Source: a bacterium
GTDB lineage: Bacteria; Myxococcota_A; Polyangia; Nannocystales; Nannocystaceae
Direction of reading: 5' to 3'
Length of the DNA stretch: 56,814 bases
Assembly (NCBI GenBank): GCA_024742475.1
Contig: JANSYI010000046.1
Span: 1-56,814, forward strand
The notes under the pieces are model-generated. The model searched no databases. It was given only the letters and a program-made list of their open reading frames with translations, and had not been told where the DNA came from. This document shows positions 1 through 7,567 of this stretch, piece by piece. Position 1 is the stretch's first letter. Every line of letters starts with the position of its first letter. The position numbers were made by a program, and so were the translations under genes.

Positions 1-242
1 CATAACGGCGCCCTCACCATGCATAGCTTCGTTGGTCATCGGTCACTGGTGCCCAACCAGCTCCCTCTTCCCGCCTTGCTCTGCATGGCGATGACGCCGT
101 TCTGCATACGCGGGACTTTTTCCACAGCCTGCTACTAGCGCGGCAACCGGTGATCTCCGTAGCGGTCCGGCCAAGTGCCCGCGCGGTGCGGTTCGTCGAA
201 GAAAAACCTCCCTGGGTTTGACGGATTCGAAGGGGAGTGGAG

Positions 243-1205
243 ATGAAACGGGGTACCCGCGCGAACGCGGGGCTCGGACTCATGGCTACCGTGAAGACCC
301 CATCTCTCCTCGCTGCCGCCGGCGCAGCCATCCTCCTCGCGCTCGCTGCCTGCGACCCCTCCGATGGCAGCGGAGACGAAGGCAGCAGCACCAGCGGAGC
401 GACGACTGGCGACCCCGATACGACGACCGGCGCCGGCCCATCCTCCGGAACGGAGACGTCGAGCGGCTCGTCCTCGACCACATTCCCGTCGACCGGCGCG
501 TCGAGCACGGGCCCAGCTCCCGGCACCGGCTCGAGCACCACCGACGCGTCGACGTCGTCAGGGGGCTCGGACTCCTCGTCCTCGACGGGCGGCGAGCCGG
601 CCGACTGTGTCGACGAAGACATCGACAGCGCGATCGGAGACGAGGTCGCGACCGGGACGAACATCGGGCAGGGCGACGACTTTCAGCTGCGGTTCTGCTT
701 TGGCGACTGGGGCGGCTCGGGTGGGGCGACGACCGGTATCGGCGGGACGGACACGTTCGGCGGGAGCGACACGGTCGGCGGGACCTCGTTCGGTGGCACC
801 GACACCTTCGGTGAGACGGGGGTGTTCACCACGGGGGTTGGCACGACGGGCGAGTGGGATCCCGACGGCGACGACTATGTGATCGAGTGGACCGCGCCAG
901 AGTCGGGGCTCTACGTCATCGACACCATCGGCTCGCCGATGGACACGGTGCTCAGCATCACGCCTCCGCGCTGTGGCGCAAGCGCGCGCATCTGCAACGA
1001 TGACTGCCAGAATCTGGAGTCCGCGGTCCTCTACGACGCGACCGAAGGCGAGACGGTCTACATCGTGATCGAAGGCTACGCGGGGCGCGATGGCGCGTTC
1101 GTCCTGAACATCGCCCAGAGCAGTGACCTCGAGTGCGGCTACTACGACACGGAGACCGAGGGCGGGGTCACCACGTCGGTGCCCACCGCGACCGCCGGCG
1201 GCTGA
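243..1205 (+). CDS. Secreted lipoprotein with Ser/Thr/Gly linker and PPC-like C-terminal domain
   Basis: Probable outer-envelope lipoprotein of unknown role. I chose the ATG at 243 because a GGGGAG ribosome site lies just upstream; an in-frame ATG at 282 would give a shorter but still good signal peptide. The signal sequence ends in the lipobox LAAC. About 80 residues rich in Ser, Thr and Gly follow, then a Gly/Thr-rich repeat region (GGTDTFGGSDT-like) and a C-terminal beta-rich segment (YVIEWTAPESGLYVIDT ... YIVIEGYAG) that resembles bacterial pre-peptidase C-terminal domains, which usually accompany secreted hydrolases. No catalytic domain is present, so it is more likely a surface or binding protein. 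The lipoprotein call is firm; the domain assignment is by eye. Confidence 0.8.
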   Translation: MKRGTRANAGLGLMATVKTPSLLAAAGAAILLALAACDPSDGSGDEGSSTSGATTGDPDTTTGAGPSSGTETSSGSSSTTFPSTGASSTGPAPGTGSSTTDASTSSGGSDSSSSTGGEPADCVDEDIDSAIGDEVATGTNIGQGDDFQLRFCFGDWGGSGGATTGIGGTDTFGGSDTVGGTSFGGTDTFGETGVFTTGVGTTGEWDPDGDDYVIEWTAPESGLYVIDTIGSPMDTVLSITPPRCGASARICNDDCQNLESAVLYDATEGETVYIVIEGYAGRDGAFVLNIAQSSDLECGYYDTETEGGVTTSVPTATAGG

Positions 1206-1299
1206 GCGGGCGCGGTCACGCCCTCGTGACCTCCCGCTCGTGGGCCCCGACGGGCCCCGGCCTGGCGGATCCCGCCGTCGTCGCTCAGTCTTGAGGCGG

Positions 1300-1782
1300 A
1301 TGGGAGACGAACTCAGCCGTTTCAAGGGCGACAACGTCAACGTGCCGGCGCGCTTGTCCCCCTACGGGGCCAGCCGGCTCGCGCCTGCGATCGACATCGT
1401 CGACATCGCGACGCAGATCGCCGAGGCCGACCGCGTGATCGGCACCGTGGTCAACGCGAAGCTCGAGGTCATCGCCGAGCAGATTCGCAACCTGCAGGAC
1501 CAAGCCCGCCGCGTGCTCCAGCAGGCGCTCGACGACGCCGACCTCCATCGCGCCCACTGCCGCTTTCAGAAGCGGGTAGGGGAGATCTACTACCTCTACC
1601 GAGAGCCCGCGAAGGGCTCCTACTTCTCGATGCTCAGCCCCGACGACTGGAAAGGAGAGCCTCCGCACGACTTCGTGGGGGCCTACCGCCTCGAGGCCGA
1701 CATGAGTTGGTCGCCCGCCGAGCACGCCAAGCCGCCCAGCAAGGAGATGCTGCTGGCCCTGGCCGGCATCGCCGACCCTTGA
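1300..1782 (+). CDS. DUF2452 (C1orf50-like) protein
   Basis: A 160-residue cytoplasmic protein matching the DUF2452/C1orf50 family over nearly its whole length. The family hallmarks are visible in order: IVDIATQIAEAD, KLEVIAEQIRNLQDQAR, a D-x-H-x-A-x-C segment, IYYLYRE, YFSMLSPDDW, and the closing GAYRLEADMSWSP. The family is shared by eukaryotes and scattered bacteria and has no established biochemical function. The start at 1300 is set by a GAGG box four bases upstream and by the loss of family similarity before it. It sits directly upstream of rpsF on the same strand and could be co-transcribed with it. Confidence 0.85.
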   Translation: MGDELSRFKGDNVNVPARLSPYGASRLAPAIDIVDIATQIAEADRVIGTVVNAKLEVIAEQIRNLQDQARRVLQQALDDADLHRAHCRFQKRVGEIYYLYREPAKGSYFSMLSPDDWKGEPPHDFVGAYRLEADMSWSPAEHAKPPSKEMLLALAGIADP

Positions 1783-1855
1783 GCGCACGCCCACGACGTG
1801 CGGCGTTGGCGCGATTCCGCCGCCTTGCGATCCCTGCTGGGATCCGCTAAATCCC

Positions 1856-1909
1856 GCTCCCTTCCTTGCTCCCACCATGGTGGTGGGGGCCAGAAGTCCG
1901 AAAGGGAGC
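1856..1909 (+). promoter_or_regulatory. Candidate S6:S18-binding leader of rpsF
   Basis: Seen directly: an 8-bp outer stem pairs 1856-1863 with 1902-1909, and an inner stem pairs 1868-1876 with 1882-1890 (one G-U). The two are separated by an asymmetric internal loop whose 3' side contains CCG at 1898-1900. The 3' arm of the outer stem contains the rpsF Shine-Dalgarno AAGGGAG, seven bases before the ATG at 1916. A CCG in such a bulge is the known feature of bacterial rpsF leaders bound by the S6:S18 dimer for feedback repression. A poor sigma70-like box pair (TTGCGA at 1825, TAAATC at 1848) would start RNA too late to include all of the outer stem, so an upstream promoter is likelier. Confidence 0.55.
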
Positions 1910-1915
1910 TCAAAC

Positions 1916-2485
1916 ATGGCAAAAGAAGCAGCCGCCGGCGCCGTTCAGTCCGTCGCCTCCCGGCAAAACACGCAGCGCGAGTACGAGACGGTCACGATTC
2001 TCCGTCCCGACACTGGCAAACCTCAAATCAAGTCCCTCATCGAGCGCGTTCAGGGTGTCGTCGAAAAGCAGAGCGGCAACCTGATCAAGATCGACAGCTG
2101 GGGCATGCGCGTCCTCGCCTACCCCGTCGCGCACCAGCGCAAGGGTATCTACCTCTACTGGCGCTACCTCGGTGGCTCCGACATGGTGGCCGAGGTCGAG
2201 CGGAACATGCGTCTGTCCGACCGCGTCATGCGGTTCTACTCCGTGCGCGTCGATGACGACGTCGACCCCAACGCGCGCCCCTCCGAGATCGACGACGAGC
2301 TCCTCGACGCCGTCTCCGAGCCGGGCCCCGACCCCGACGAACTCGCGCGCCAGGCCGCCGAAGAGGAAGCCAAGCGCATCGAAGCCGAGCAGGCCGCAGC
2401 CGCAGCCGAAGCCGCCAAGGCCGAAGCCGCCAAGGCCGAAGAGTCGAACACCGAACCCGCAGAGGCCGCCCCCGAGGGCAACTAG
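1916..2485 (+). CDS. rpsF: 30S ribosomal protein bS6
   Basis: Ribosomal protein of the small-subunit platform that pairs with bS18. The core (residues about 20-115) shows the family pattern: YETVTILRPD, IERVQGVVEK, DSWGMRVLAYPV, KGIYLYWRYLG, and a closing beta strand around VMRFYSVRV. The start at 1916 follows AAAGGGAG with good spacing, and the protein begins MAKEAAAG. At 189 residues it is longer than typical S6, because of an N-terminal extension of about 20 residues and an acidic Ala/Glu/Lys-rich coiled C-terminal tail of about 70. Such tails occur in other high-GC bacteria. It heads rpsF-rpsR-rplI with short gaps and is probably controlled by the structured leader at 1856-1909. Confidence 0.96.
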   Translation: MAKEAAAGAVQSVASRQNTQREYETVTILRPDTGKPQIKSLIERVQGVVEKQSGNLIKIDSWGMRVLAYPVAHQRKGIYLYWRYLGGSDMVAEVERNMRLSDRVMRFYSVRVDDDVDPNARPSEIDDELLDAVSEPGPDPDELARQAAEEEAKRIEAEQAAAAAEAAKAEAAKAEESNTEPAEAAPEGN

Positions 2486-2500
2486 AAAGGCGCACGAGCG

Positions 2501-2776
2501 ATGAGCGATCGATACGACCGTAACGACCGAGACCGCGACCGCGGCGACCGAGGCGACCGGGGCGACCGTCCCAGCAAGCGTAGCCGCTTCAACTTCTCCG
2601 AGAAGGAGCTGGTGATCGACTACAAGAATCCCCAGCTGCTCAAGAACTTCCTCACCGACCGCGGCAAGATCATCCCCGCGCGCATCTCCGGTCTGAGCGC
2701 TCGCCAGCAGCGACAGCTCACCAAGGCCATCAAGCGCGCGCGCATGCTCGCCCTGCTGCCCTTCACCTCCTCCTAG
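2501..2776 (+). CDS. rpsR: 30S ribosomal protein bS18
   Basis: A 91-residue ribosomal protein that binds with bS6 on the small-subunit platform. The conserved region spans residues 30-88: FNFSEKELVIDYKNPQLLKNFLTDRGKI, then RISGLSARQQRQLTKAIKRAR and LALLPF. The first 28 residues are an extension of Asp-Arg-Gly repeats (DRDRGDRGDRGD), longer and more charged than in most S18 proteins. The CCG-type zinc cysteines seen in some S18 paralogues are absent, so this is the zinc-independent form. The gene starts 15 bases after rpsF and is surely in the same transcript. Confidence 0.96.
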   Translation: MSDRYDRNDRDRDRGDRGDRGDRPSKRSRFNFSEKELVIDYKNPQLLKNFLTDRGKIIPARISGLSARQQRQLTKAIKRARMLALLPFTSS

Positions 2777-2800
2777 TCGAGCGAAAGGGAGACTTCAAAC

Positions 2801-3256
2801 ATGGCGAACATGTCCATCATCCTCACCCAAGACGTCGACAAGCTCGGCCGCGCGGGTGAGATCGTTTCCGTCAAGCCCGGCTACGGTCGCAACTACCTGT
2901 TGCCCCGCGGCCTCGGCCTCCTGGCGACTCGCGGCAACGTGGCTCAGCTCGAGCACCACCGCCGCGCCATCGCCCGCGACCAGGCCAAGATCCGCGAGCA
3001 GCACGAGGGCGTCGCCAAGCAGATCGAGGGCATCAAGGTGTCCATCGCTCGCAAGGCGGGCAAGGACGAGAAGCTCTTCGGTTCGGTGACCAACAAAGAC
3101 GTCGCCGAAGCGCTCGCAGCACAGAACATCAAGGTCGATCGCAAGCTCGTCCAGATCTCCGAGCCCATCAAGGCCACCGGTGAGCACGCGGTGCAGGTCC
3201 GCTTCTCCGCCGACGTCACCGCCACGCTGACGGTCAACGTCGTCGGCATCGGCTAG
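2801..3256 (+). CDS. rplI: 50S ribosomal protein bL9
   Basis: Large-subunit ribosomal protein with the usual two-domain dumbbell. The N-terminal domain (residues 1-50) reads IILTQDVDKLGRAGEIVSVK, then PGYGRNYLLPRGLGLLAT; a charged connecting helix follows, and the C-terminal domain (about 80-150) contains KLFGSVTNKDVAEAL and closes with VQVRFSADVTATLTVNVVG. The length of 151 is standard. Its ATG lies 24 bases after rpsR behind a GAAAGGGAG box. It is the last gene of the ribosomal cluster and is followed by a bidirectional terminator. Confidence 0.97.
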   Translation: MANMSIILTQDVDKLGRAGEIVSVKPGYGRNYLLPRGLGLLATRGNVAQLEHHRRAIARDQAKIREQHEGVAKQIEGIKVSIARKAGKDEKLFGSVTNKDVAEALAAQNIKVDRKLVQISEPIKATGEHAVQVRFSADVTATLTVNVVGIG

Positions 3257-3284
3257 ACGCAACACCCGTCGTCAGACGGAACGA

Positions 3285-3320
3285 AAGAACCCGCGGACCT
3301 CGATGAGGGCGCGGGTTCTT
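3285..3320. terminator. Bidirectional hairpin terminator after rplI
   Basis: A perfect 11-bp inverted repeat (AAGAACCCGCG at 3285-3295, CGCGGGTTCTT at 3310-3320) with a 14-base loop lies between the convergent rplI and the minus-strand gene ending at 3341. No long T run follows on the plus strand, but the A/T pairs at the stem ends supply short U tracts in both directions. Confidence 0.75.
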
Positions 3321-3340
3321 CTCGTTGGTTCGCGGTCGCT

Positions 3341-3928
3341 CTAGTGACCCATCGCGTTGTGGGTGGAGCGGCCGTAGTTTTGCCGCCGCATGAGCCGCTC
3401 GATTCCAGGCGAGGGTCGGCGGCTCTCGTAGCCGTTCGTCGTGACGGGCTTGCCTGCGCGTCGACGATCGGCGCGCACGCGGTCCGCGGCTTGAATCGCG
3501 ACCTCGTAGCGGGACGCCAGGCCCTGAGCGATCCAGGCGATGTTGCGGACGTTGAACATCGAGCCGCGCGTGTTGAACATGACCGACGCCATGCCGCGGG
3601 GGTCGAGCGTGCAGGCTCCGTTGGCCTTGAACGCTGTGGGGTGGAGACGGACGAAGTGGCCGAAGAGGCCGCCGTCGGAGGACTGGGCCGGGCCGCGCAG
3701 CTGCGACTCGAGCGTGAGCACCAGCGACCAGTGCAGGGTCAGGCGCATCGACTCGCTGTAGGTGCGCGTTTCGGTGTCGTATCCCGACTCGCCCGCGGCG
3801 AAGTCGCGCTGCACGGCCACCATCTCGCGCCAGCCCGCGGCGTTGTTGCGGTCCAGATTTGCGACGATGGAGTAGAAGTCGTCCTGGCCGACTGCGCGGC
3901 GAAGCTGGCGGGTGGCGGCGGGCTGCAT
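3341..3928 (-). CDS. Conserved-looking protein of unknown function
   Basis: A 195-residue soluble protein that I do not recognise. The start at 3928 is chosen because CGAGG lies just upstream of its ATG; longer reading frames run into the promoter region of the divergent lipoprotein at 4051. No signal peptide or membrane segment is visible. The middle is mixed helix/strand with conserved-looking aromatic and Gly/Asn positions (GLFGHFVRLHPTAF, MASVMFNTRGSMFNVRN), and the C-terminal 40 residues are strongly basic (RVRADRRRAGK), which could suit nucleic-acid contact. It faces rplI across a shared terminator. Confidence 0.75.
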   Translation of the reverse strand: MQPAATRQLRRAVGQDDFYSIVANLDRNNAAGWREMVAVQRDFAAGESGYDTETRTYSESMRLTLHWSLVLTLESQLRGPAQSSDGGLFGHFVRLHPTAFKANGACTLDPRGMASVMFNTRGSMFNVRNIAWIAQGLASRYEVAIQAADRVRADRRRAGKPVTTNGYESRRPSPGIERLMRRQNYGRSTHNAMGH

Positions 3929-4050
3929 GACCTCGGTACGGCGGGTGCTCGACACTGGATCGACGCGGCGAAAGAAAAATGAGAGGACCCGGAGGCCGCG
4001 AAACGCGCAGCTGCTGGGTCGCTCGGGCAGGCTTGCTACCCTCGCGTCCC

Positions 4051-4671
4051 ATGAGGACGTCTCGATGCACACTGACGCTCGCCTTCCTGCTCGCGCTGAC
4101 CGCTGGCTGCGATGCGAAGGACGAACCCGCGCAGGAGGCCAAGGAAGAGGCCAAGGAGCAGGCCTCCGAGGAGGCCGACGCCGCTGGGGACGGCAAGGGG
4201 AACAAAGAGAAGAAAGATCGTGGCAGCGCTACCGTGACGATCGGCGGGACGAAGTGGGCCGCCGGGTCATGCCGGGCCAAGCCCAAGAAGGACACGCTGA
4301 AGATCACCTGCAGCAAGACCAACATGGTCGACGGCAAGATCGACCGAGAGGCGATCGACCTGCTGCTGAAGGACTACGAGGGCCCGGGCGACTACAAAGC
4401 GGCGCCGGGCATGTCCAACTTCACCGGCGTCGGCTTCGACGCCAAGAAGGCCGAGGAAGCCGACGACCCCGACAAGGCGGCCAAGGACGCGGTCACCAAG
4501 GCGGTGACCGGGGCCAAGGTCATCATGCTCGGCGGGATGGAGGTCAAGGTGACCACGGTCGAGGGCGGCTTCGTCGACGGGACGTTCTCCATGCCGGCGG
4601 GCGGAGCGATGGGCGGCCCCGCCTTCGAGGACGGCACGTTTCACGCTCGCCTCCTCGAAGAAAAGAAGTAG
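4051..4671 (+). CDS. Secreted lipoprotein with charged Glu/Lys linker
   Basis: A 206-residue lipoprotein. From the ATG at 4051 it has a short basic N-terminus, a hydrophobic stretch and the lipobox LTAGC. The next 45 residues are an Ala/Glu/Lys-rich hydrophilic tether (QEAKEEAKEQASEEAD). The rest is a compact domain with TVTIGGTKWAAGSCRAK, two cysteines likely to be disulphide-bonded, and a Gly-rich C-terminal strand region (GGFVDGTFSMPAGG). No named family is recognised. It is divergent from the unknown gene at 3928 and convergent with the PLP enzyme, from which it is only 23 bases away. Confidence 0.82.
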   Translation: MRTSRCTLTLAFLLALTAGCDAKDEPAQEAKEEAKEQASEEADAAGDGKGNKEKKDRGSATVTIGGTKWAAGSCRAKPKKDTLKITCSKTNMVDGKIDREAIDLLLKDYEGPGDYKAAPGMSNFTGVGFDAKKAEEADDPDKAAKDAVTKAVTGAKVIMLGGMEVKVTTVEGGFVDGTFSMPAGGAMGGPAFEDGTFHARLLEEKK

Positions 4672-4694
4672 CGGTTGCCCCCGCAGCGGTTCTG

Positions 4695-5846
4695 CTAGCC
4701 GAGGGCCGCGCGGAGGTCGGCGATCAAGTCATCGGCGTGTTCGAGGCCCACCGACAGGCGGAGTAGCCCGTCGGCGATGCCGAGCTCGCGGCGCAGGTCG
4801 GCATCGAGGCCGACATGGGAGGTCTTGGCGGGTAGGGTGATCAGCGACTCGGCGCCGCCGAGGCTGGGGGCGTTGACGAACAGCTGCGTCGCGTGGCTGA
4901 CCCGCTCGGCCGCGTCGGACCCTCCGCGAACCTCGAAGCTGAGCATGCCCCCGTAGCCGTCGAAGAGCGCCTTCGCGCGGGCGTGGTCGGGATGCGTGGC
5001 AAGGCCGGGATAGGCGACACGCTCGACGGCGGGGTGCTCGGCCAAGAACGACGCGACGAGCAGCGCGTTGGCGCACTGCTGCCGCACGCGAACACCCAGC
5101 GTCTTGAGGCCGCGCTGCAGAAGAAAGCACGCGTGGGGGTCGAGTGTGCCGCCGAGGTGGTTGAGCAGGCGGCGAGCTTCGGTGACCCGCTCCGCCGAGC
5201 CCGCGACCACGCCCGCGCAGATGTCCGAGTGGCCGTTGAGGTACTTCGTCGCGCTGTGCAGGACGAGGTCGAAGCCGACGTCGATCGGGCGAAACACGAC
5301 CGGTGTGGCAAACGTCGCGTCGATCATGGACACGAGCCCGCGCGCTCGCGCGAACTGGGCCGCCGCGCGTAGATCGGCGACCTCGAGCAGGGGGTTCGTC
5401 ATCGCCTCGAGGTAGAACACCCGCGTCGTCTCGGTCACCGCGTCGGCCCACGAGGCCGGGTCGTTGCCGTCGACGAACGTGCAGTCGATCCCCAGGCGCG
5501 CGAGGGTCTGGGTCACGAAGTCGTGGGTGCCGCCGTAGAGGGTGCGTTGGGCAAGCAGGTGGTCACCGGGCGAGAGCGTGGCCAGCAGGGCCGTCGTGAT
5601 CGCCGACATCCCGCTACTGGTCACCAGCGCAGCCTCCGCATTCTCGAGCGCGGCGAGCTTGGTATGGAGGGCAGCGTGGTTGGGCGTGTTGTTGAGGCGG
5701 AGATAGCGGAGCGCGTCGTATTCACCTTCACCGCCGTACTCGTAGGTCGCGGACTGAAACACGGGCATCGTCACCGCTCCCATAGGGCGCGGGCTGGGCT
5801 CGCCAGCGTGGATGAGTTGCGTGTCGAGTTTCCGTCCGTCGCCCAT
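4695..5846 (-). CDS. Trans-sulfuration (Cys/Met metabolism) PLP-dependent enzyme
   Basis: A 383-residue fold-type I PLP enzyme of the cystathionine gamma-synthase/gamma-lyase/methionine gamma-lyase group. The PLP lysine is K201 in HSATKYLNGH, the cofactor aspartate is D176 in SMIDATFATP, and the phosphate loop is SSGMSA near residue 80. The N-terminal region keeps the aromatic/Asn signature as YLRLNNTPN in place of the commoner Y-x-R-x-x-NPT. The reaction (cystathionine formation or cleavage, O-acylhomoserine sulfhydrylation, or methionine gamma-lysis) cannot be settled from these motifs alone. The gene is divergent from the histidine kinase at 5920, with 73 bases between them, and I see no riboswitch there. 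Confidence 0.93.
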   Translation of the reverse strand: MGDGRKLDTQLIHAGEPSPRPMGAVTMPVFQSATYEYGGEGEYDALRYLRLNNTPNHAALHTKLAALENAEAALVTSSGMSAITTALLATLSPGDHLLAQRTLYGGTHDFVTQTLARLGIDCTFVDGNDPASWADAVTETTRVFYLEAMTNPLLEVADLRAAAQFARARGLVSMIDATFATPVVFRPIDVGFDLVLHSATKYLNGHSDICAGVVAGSAERVTEARRLLNHLGGTLDPHACFLLQRGLKTLGVRVRQQCANALLVASFLAEHPAVERVAYPGLATHPDHARAKALFDGYGGMLSFEVRGGSDAAERVSHATQLFVNAPSLGGAESLITLPAKTSHVGLDADLRRELGIADGLLRLSVGLEHADDLIADLRAALG

Positions 5847-5919
5847 GCCGGGCTTGTATCACCGCTAGCCCAGCGGTGTCCGAGATCGGGCCACCCGTCG
5901 CGCGGTCATCGTTGCAAAC

Positions 5920-7077
5920 ATGGGAGGCGTGTCCTTGCAAGTCGTTGGGGTGATCCCGAAGGTTGCGGACGCCGGGCTTTCGACCTGGGCGTCCCACTCC
6001 TTCATGGAGAAGCTCGCGGCGCTGATGCCGAGCATCGTCTACGTCTACAACCCCAAGACCCAGTCGAACGAGTATTCGAACAGGAACGTCGGCGAAGCGT
6101 TGGGTTACACCGCCGAGGAACTCCAAACCATGGGCGCCACGTTTCTTCCGACCGTCGCGCACCCAGAAGACCTTCCGCGCCTAGGGGAGTACTTCGGTGA
6201 GCTCGTGGCGATGAAGGACGGCGAGGTCGCGATGATGGAGTACCGCATGCGAAGAAAGACCGGAGGCTGGGCGTGGTTTCGATCCTACGACACCATCTTC
6301 GAGCGGGAAGACGACGGCGAGGTGCGGCGCATCGTGGGCGTCGCATCCGACATCACGCCGCAAAAGGAGGCCACGGCCAAGCTCGAGCTCCTCAACGACG
6401 AGCTCTCGGCGTTCGCCTACGTCGCGACGCACGACATGAAGGCCCCGATCGACAACATCGCTGGGTTGTCCGACGTGCTCGCATCGATGCCGGAGTTTCG
6501 CGACGGCGAAGCTGCGGAGTTGCTGGCGATGATTCAGCGCTCGTGCCGGCAGGCCGCCCAGAAGATCCGCGACGCCGTGGGGGTCACCGTTGCGACGCGC
6601 GATCCGGAGGCTCCGGTGACCTGCGTGTTCGAAGAGCTCATGCAGACAGTACGCGCGCGGTTCGAGCCCGAAATCGCCGGGACGCGCGCCGAGCTGGTCG
6701 AGCGCTACGACGTGCCTTCTGTCCGGTTTCCCCGGGTGCAGCTGGAGAGCGTCTTGGAGAACCTCCTTGGAAACGCGTTGAAGTACAGGGTGGAGGCGAG
6801 GACCCCTCGGATCGAGCTCTCATCTTCGACGCGCGCCGACGGTGCTACGCTCCTGAGGGTTCGAGACAACGGTATTGGTATCGACGCCGAGCAGGATGGA
6901 GAACGGATCATGGGATTGTTCAAACGCGCCGATACGAGCGCGCCGGGAAGCGGCGTCGGCTTGTACCTGGTTCGCCAGATGATGCTCCGCGGCGGCGGCT
7001 CGGTCGAAGTCGACGGCGCCCTGGGTCGGTACGCCGCCTTCACGCTCGTTTTTCCTCCGCCGGAGACGCTCTCGTGA
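5920..7077 (+). CDS. PAS-domain sensor histidine kinase
   Basis: A 385-residue soluble sensor kinase. An N-terminal PAS domain (about residues 30-150, with GYTAEELQTM and VGVASDITPQKEA) is followed by a HisKA dimerisation helix whose phospho-accepting histidine is H171 in VATHDMKAPIDN. The HATPase domain follows, with N box ENLLGNALKY, G1 box RDNGIGI and G2 box GSGVGLYLV. There is no signal peptide or membrane helix, so the PAS presumably reads a cytoplasmic ligand. The start is uncertain: ATG 5920 is used, but ATG 6004 would also keep all domains. The gene overlaps the next receiver gene by one base (TGATG), so the pair is co-translated. Confidence 0.9.
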   Translation: MGGVSLQVVGVIPKVADAGLSTWASHSFMEKLAALMPSIVYVYNPKTQSNEYSNRNVGEALGYTAEELQTMGATFLPTVAHPEDLPRLGEYFGELVAMKDGEVAMMEYRMRRKTGGWAWFRSYDTIFEREDDGEVRRIVGVASDITPQKEATAKLELLNDELSAFAYVATHDMKAPIDNIAGLSDVLASMPEFRDGEAAELLAMIQRSCRQAAQKIRDAVGVTVATRDPEAPVTCVFEELMQTVRARFEPEIAGTRAELVERYDVPSVRFPRVQLESVLENLLGNALKYRVEARTPRIELSSSTRADGATLLRVRDNGIGIDAEQDGERIMGLFKRADTSAPGSGVGLYLVRQMMLRGGGSVEVDGALGRYAAFTLVFPPPETLS

Positions 7078-7469
7078 TGGTCTCCAAGGTGCTGCTGGTC
7101 GACGACGATCCCACGACCAACTACTTGCACCAGCGCGTGGTCAAGAAGGCCAACGCCGAGGCAGAGCTTGCCGTCACGACCGACGGGCGAGAAGCTGTCG
7201 AGTACCTCGAGTCGGAGGGGACGGCGTGGCCCGAGCTCATCTTGCTCGACATCAACATGCCGCGCATGAACGGCTTCGAGTTCCTCGAGGCGTTCCGCAG
7301 CGTGTCTGCTCGCCGCCGCGAGGACGCTCGCATCGTCATGGTCACGACGTCGGTCCTCCCCACGGACCGCCAGCGGGCGCTCGATCACGACCTGGTCGAG
7401 GACTTCAAAGGCAAGCCCCTGTCGGTCGACGACGCGCGCGAGCTGCTGAAGCTGCGGCCCGTCGCCTAG
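7077..7469 (+). CDS. Single-domain response regulator
   Basis: A 130-residue stand-alone receiver domain. The acidic pocket is VDDDP, the phospho-acceptor is D58 in LLDINMPRMNG, the switch threonine region is VMVTTSV, and the conserved lysine is in FKGKPL. No output domain is attached, so it must act by protein contact, like CheY- or Spo0F-type receivers or the small Rcp1-like group. It starts inside the stop of the upstream PAS kinase (one-base overlap), which makes that kinase its likely phosphodonor. The next gene downstream is dnaB, 98 bases away. Confidence 0.92.
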   Translation: MVSKVLLVDDDPTTNYLHQRVVKKANAEAELAVTTDGREAVEYLESEGTAWPELILLDINMPRMNGFEFLEAFRSVSARRREDARIVMVTTSVLPTDRQRALDHDLVEDFKGKPLSVDDARELLKLRPVA

Positions 7470-7567
7470 AGGCGGGGCGGACGCCGGGCTTCGTTCGGCG
7501 CGCTGCACCATGGCAGGCCGCTGCGTCCACCCCGCGCCGAGGTGGGTCTACCTTTGCATGTCGCCTC

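Noticed and set aside
14..664. A 216-residue minus-strand frame at the left edge
   Set aside because: Most of it is the complement of the Ser/Thr linker of the first lipoprotein.
5847..5919. A SAM or other riboswitch before the trans-sulfuration enzyme
   Set aside because: The 73-bp gap to the divergent kinase has no fitting helices or conserved motif.
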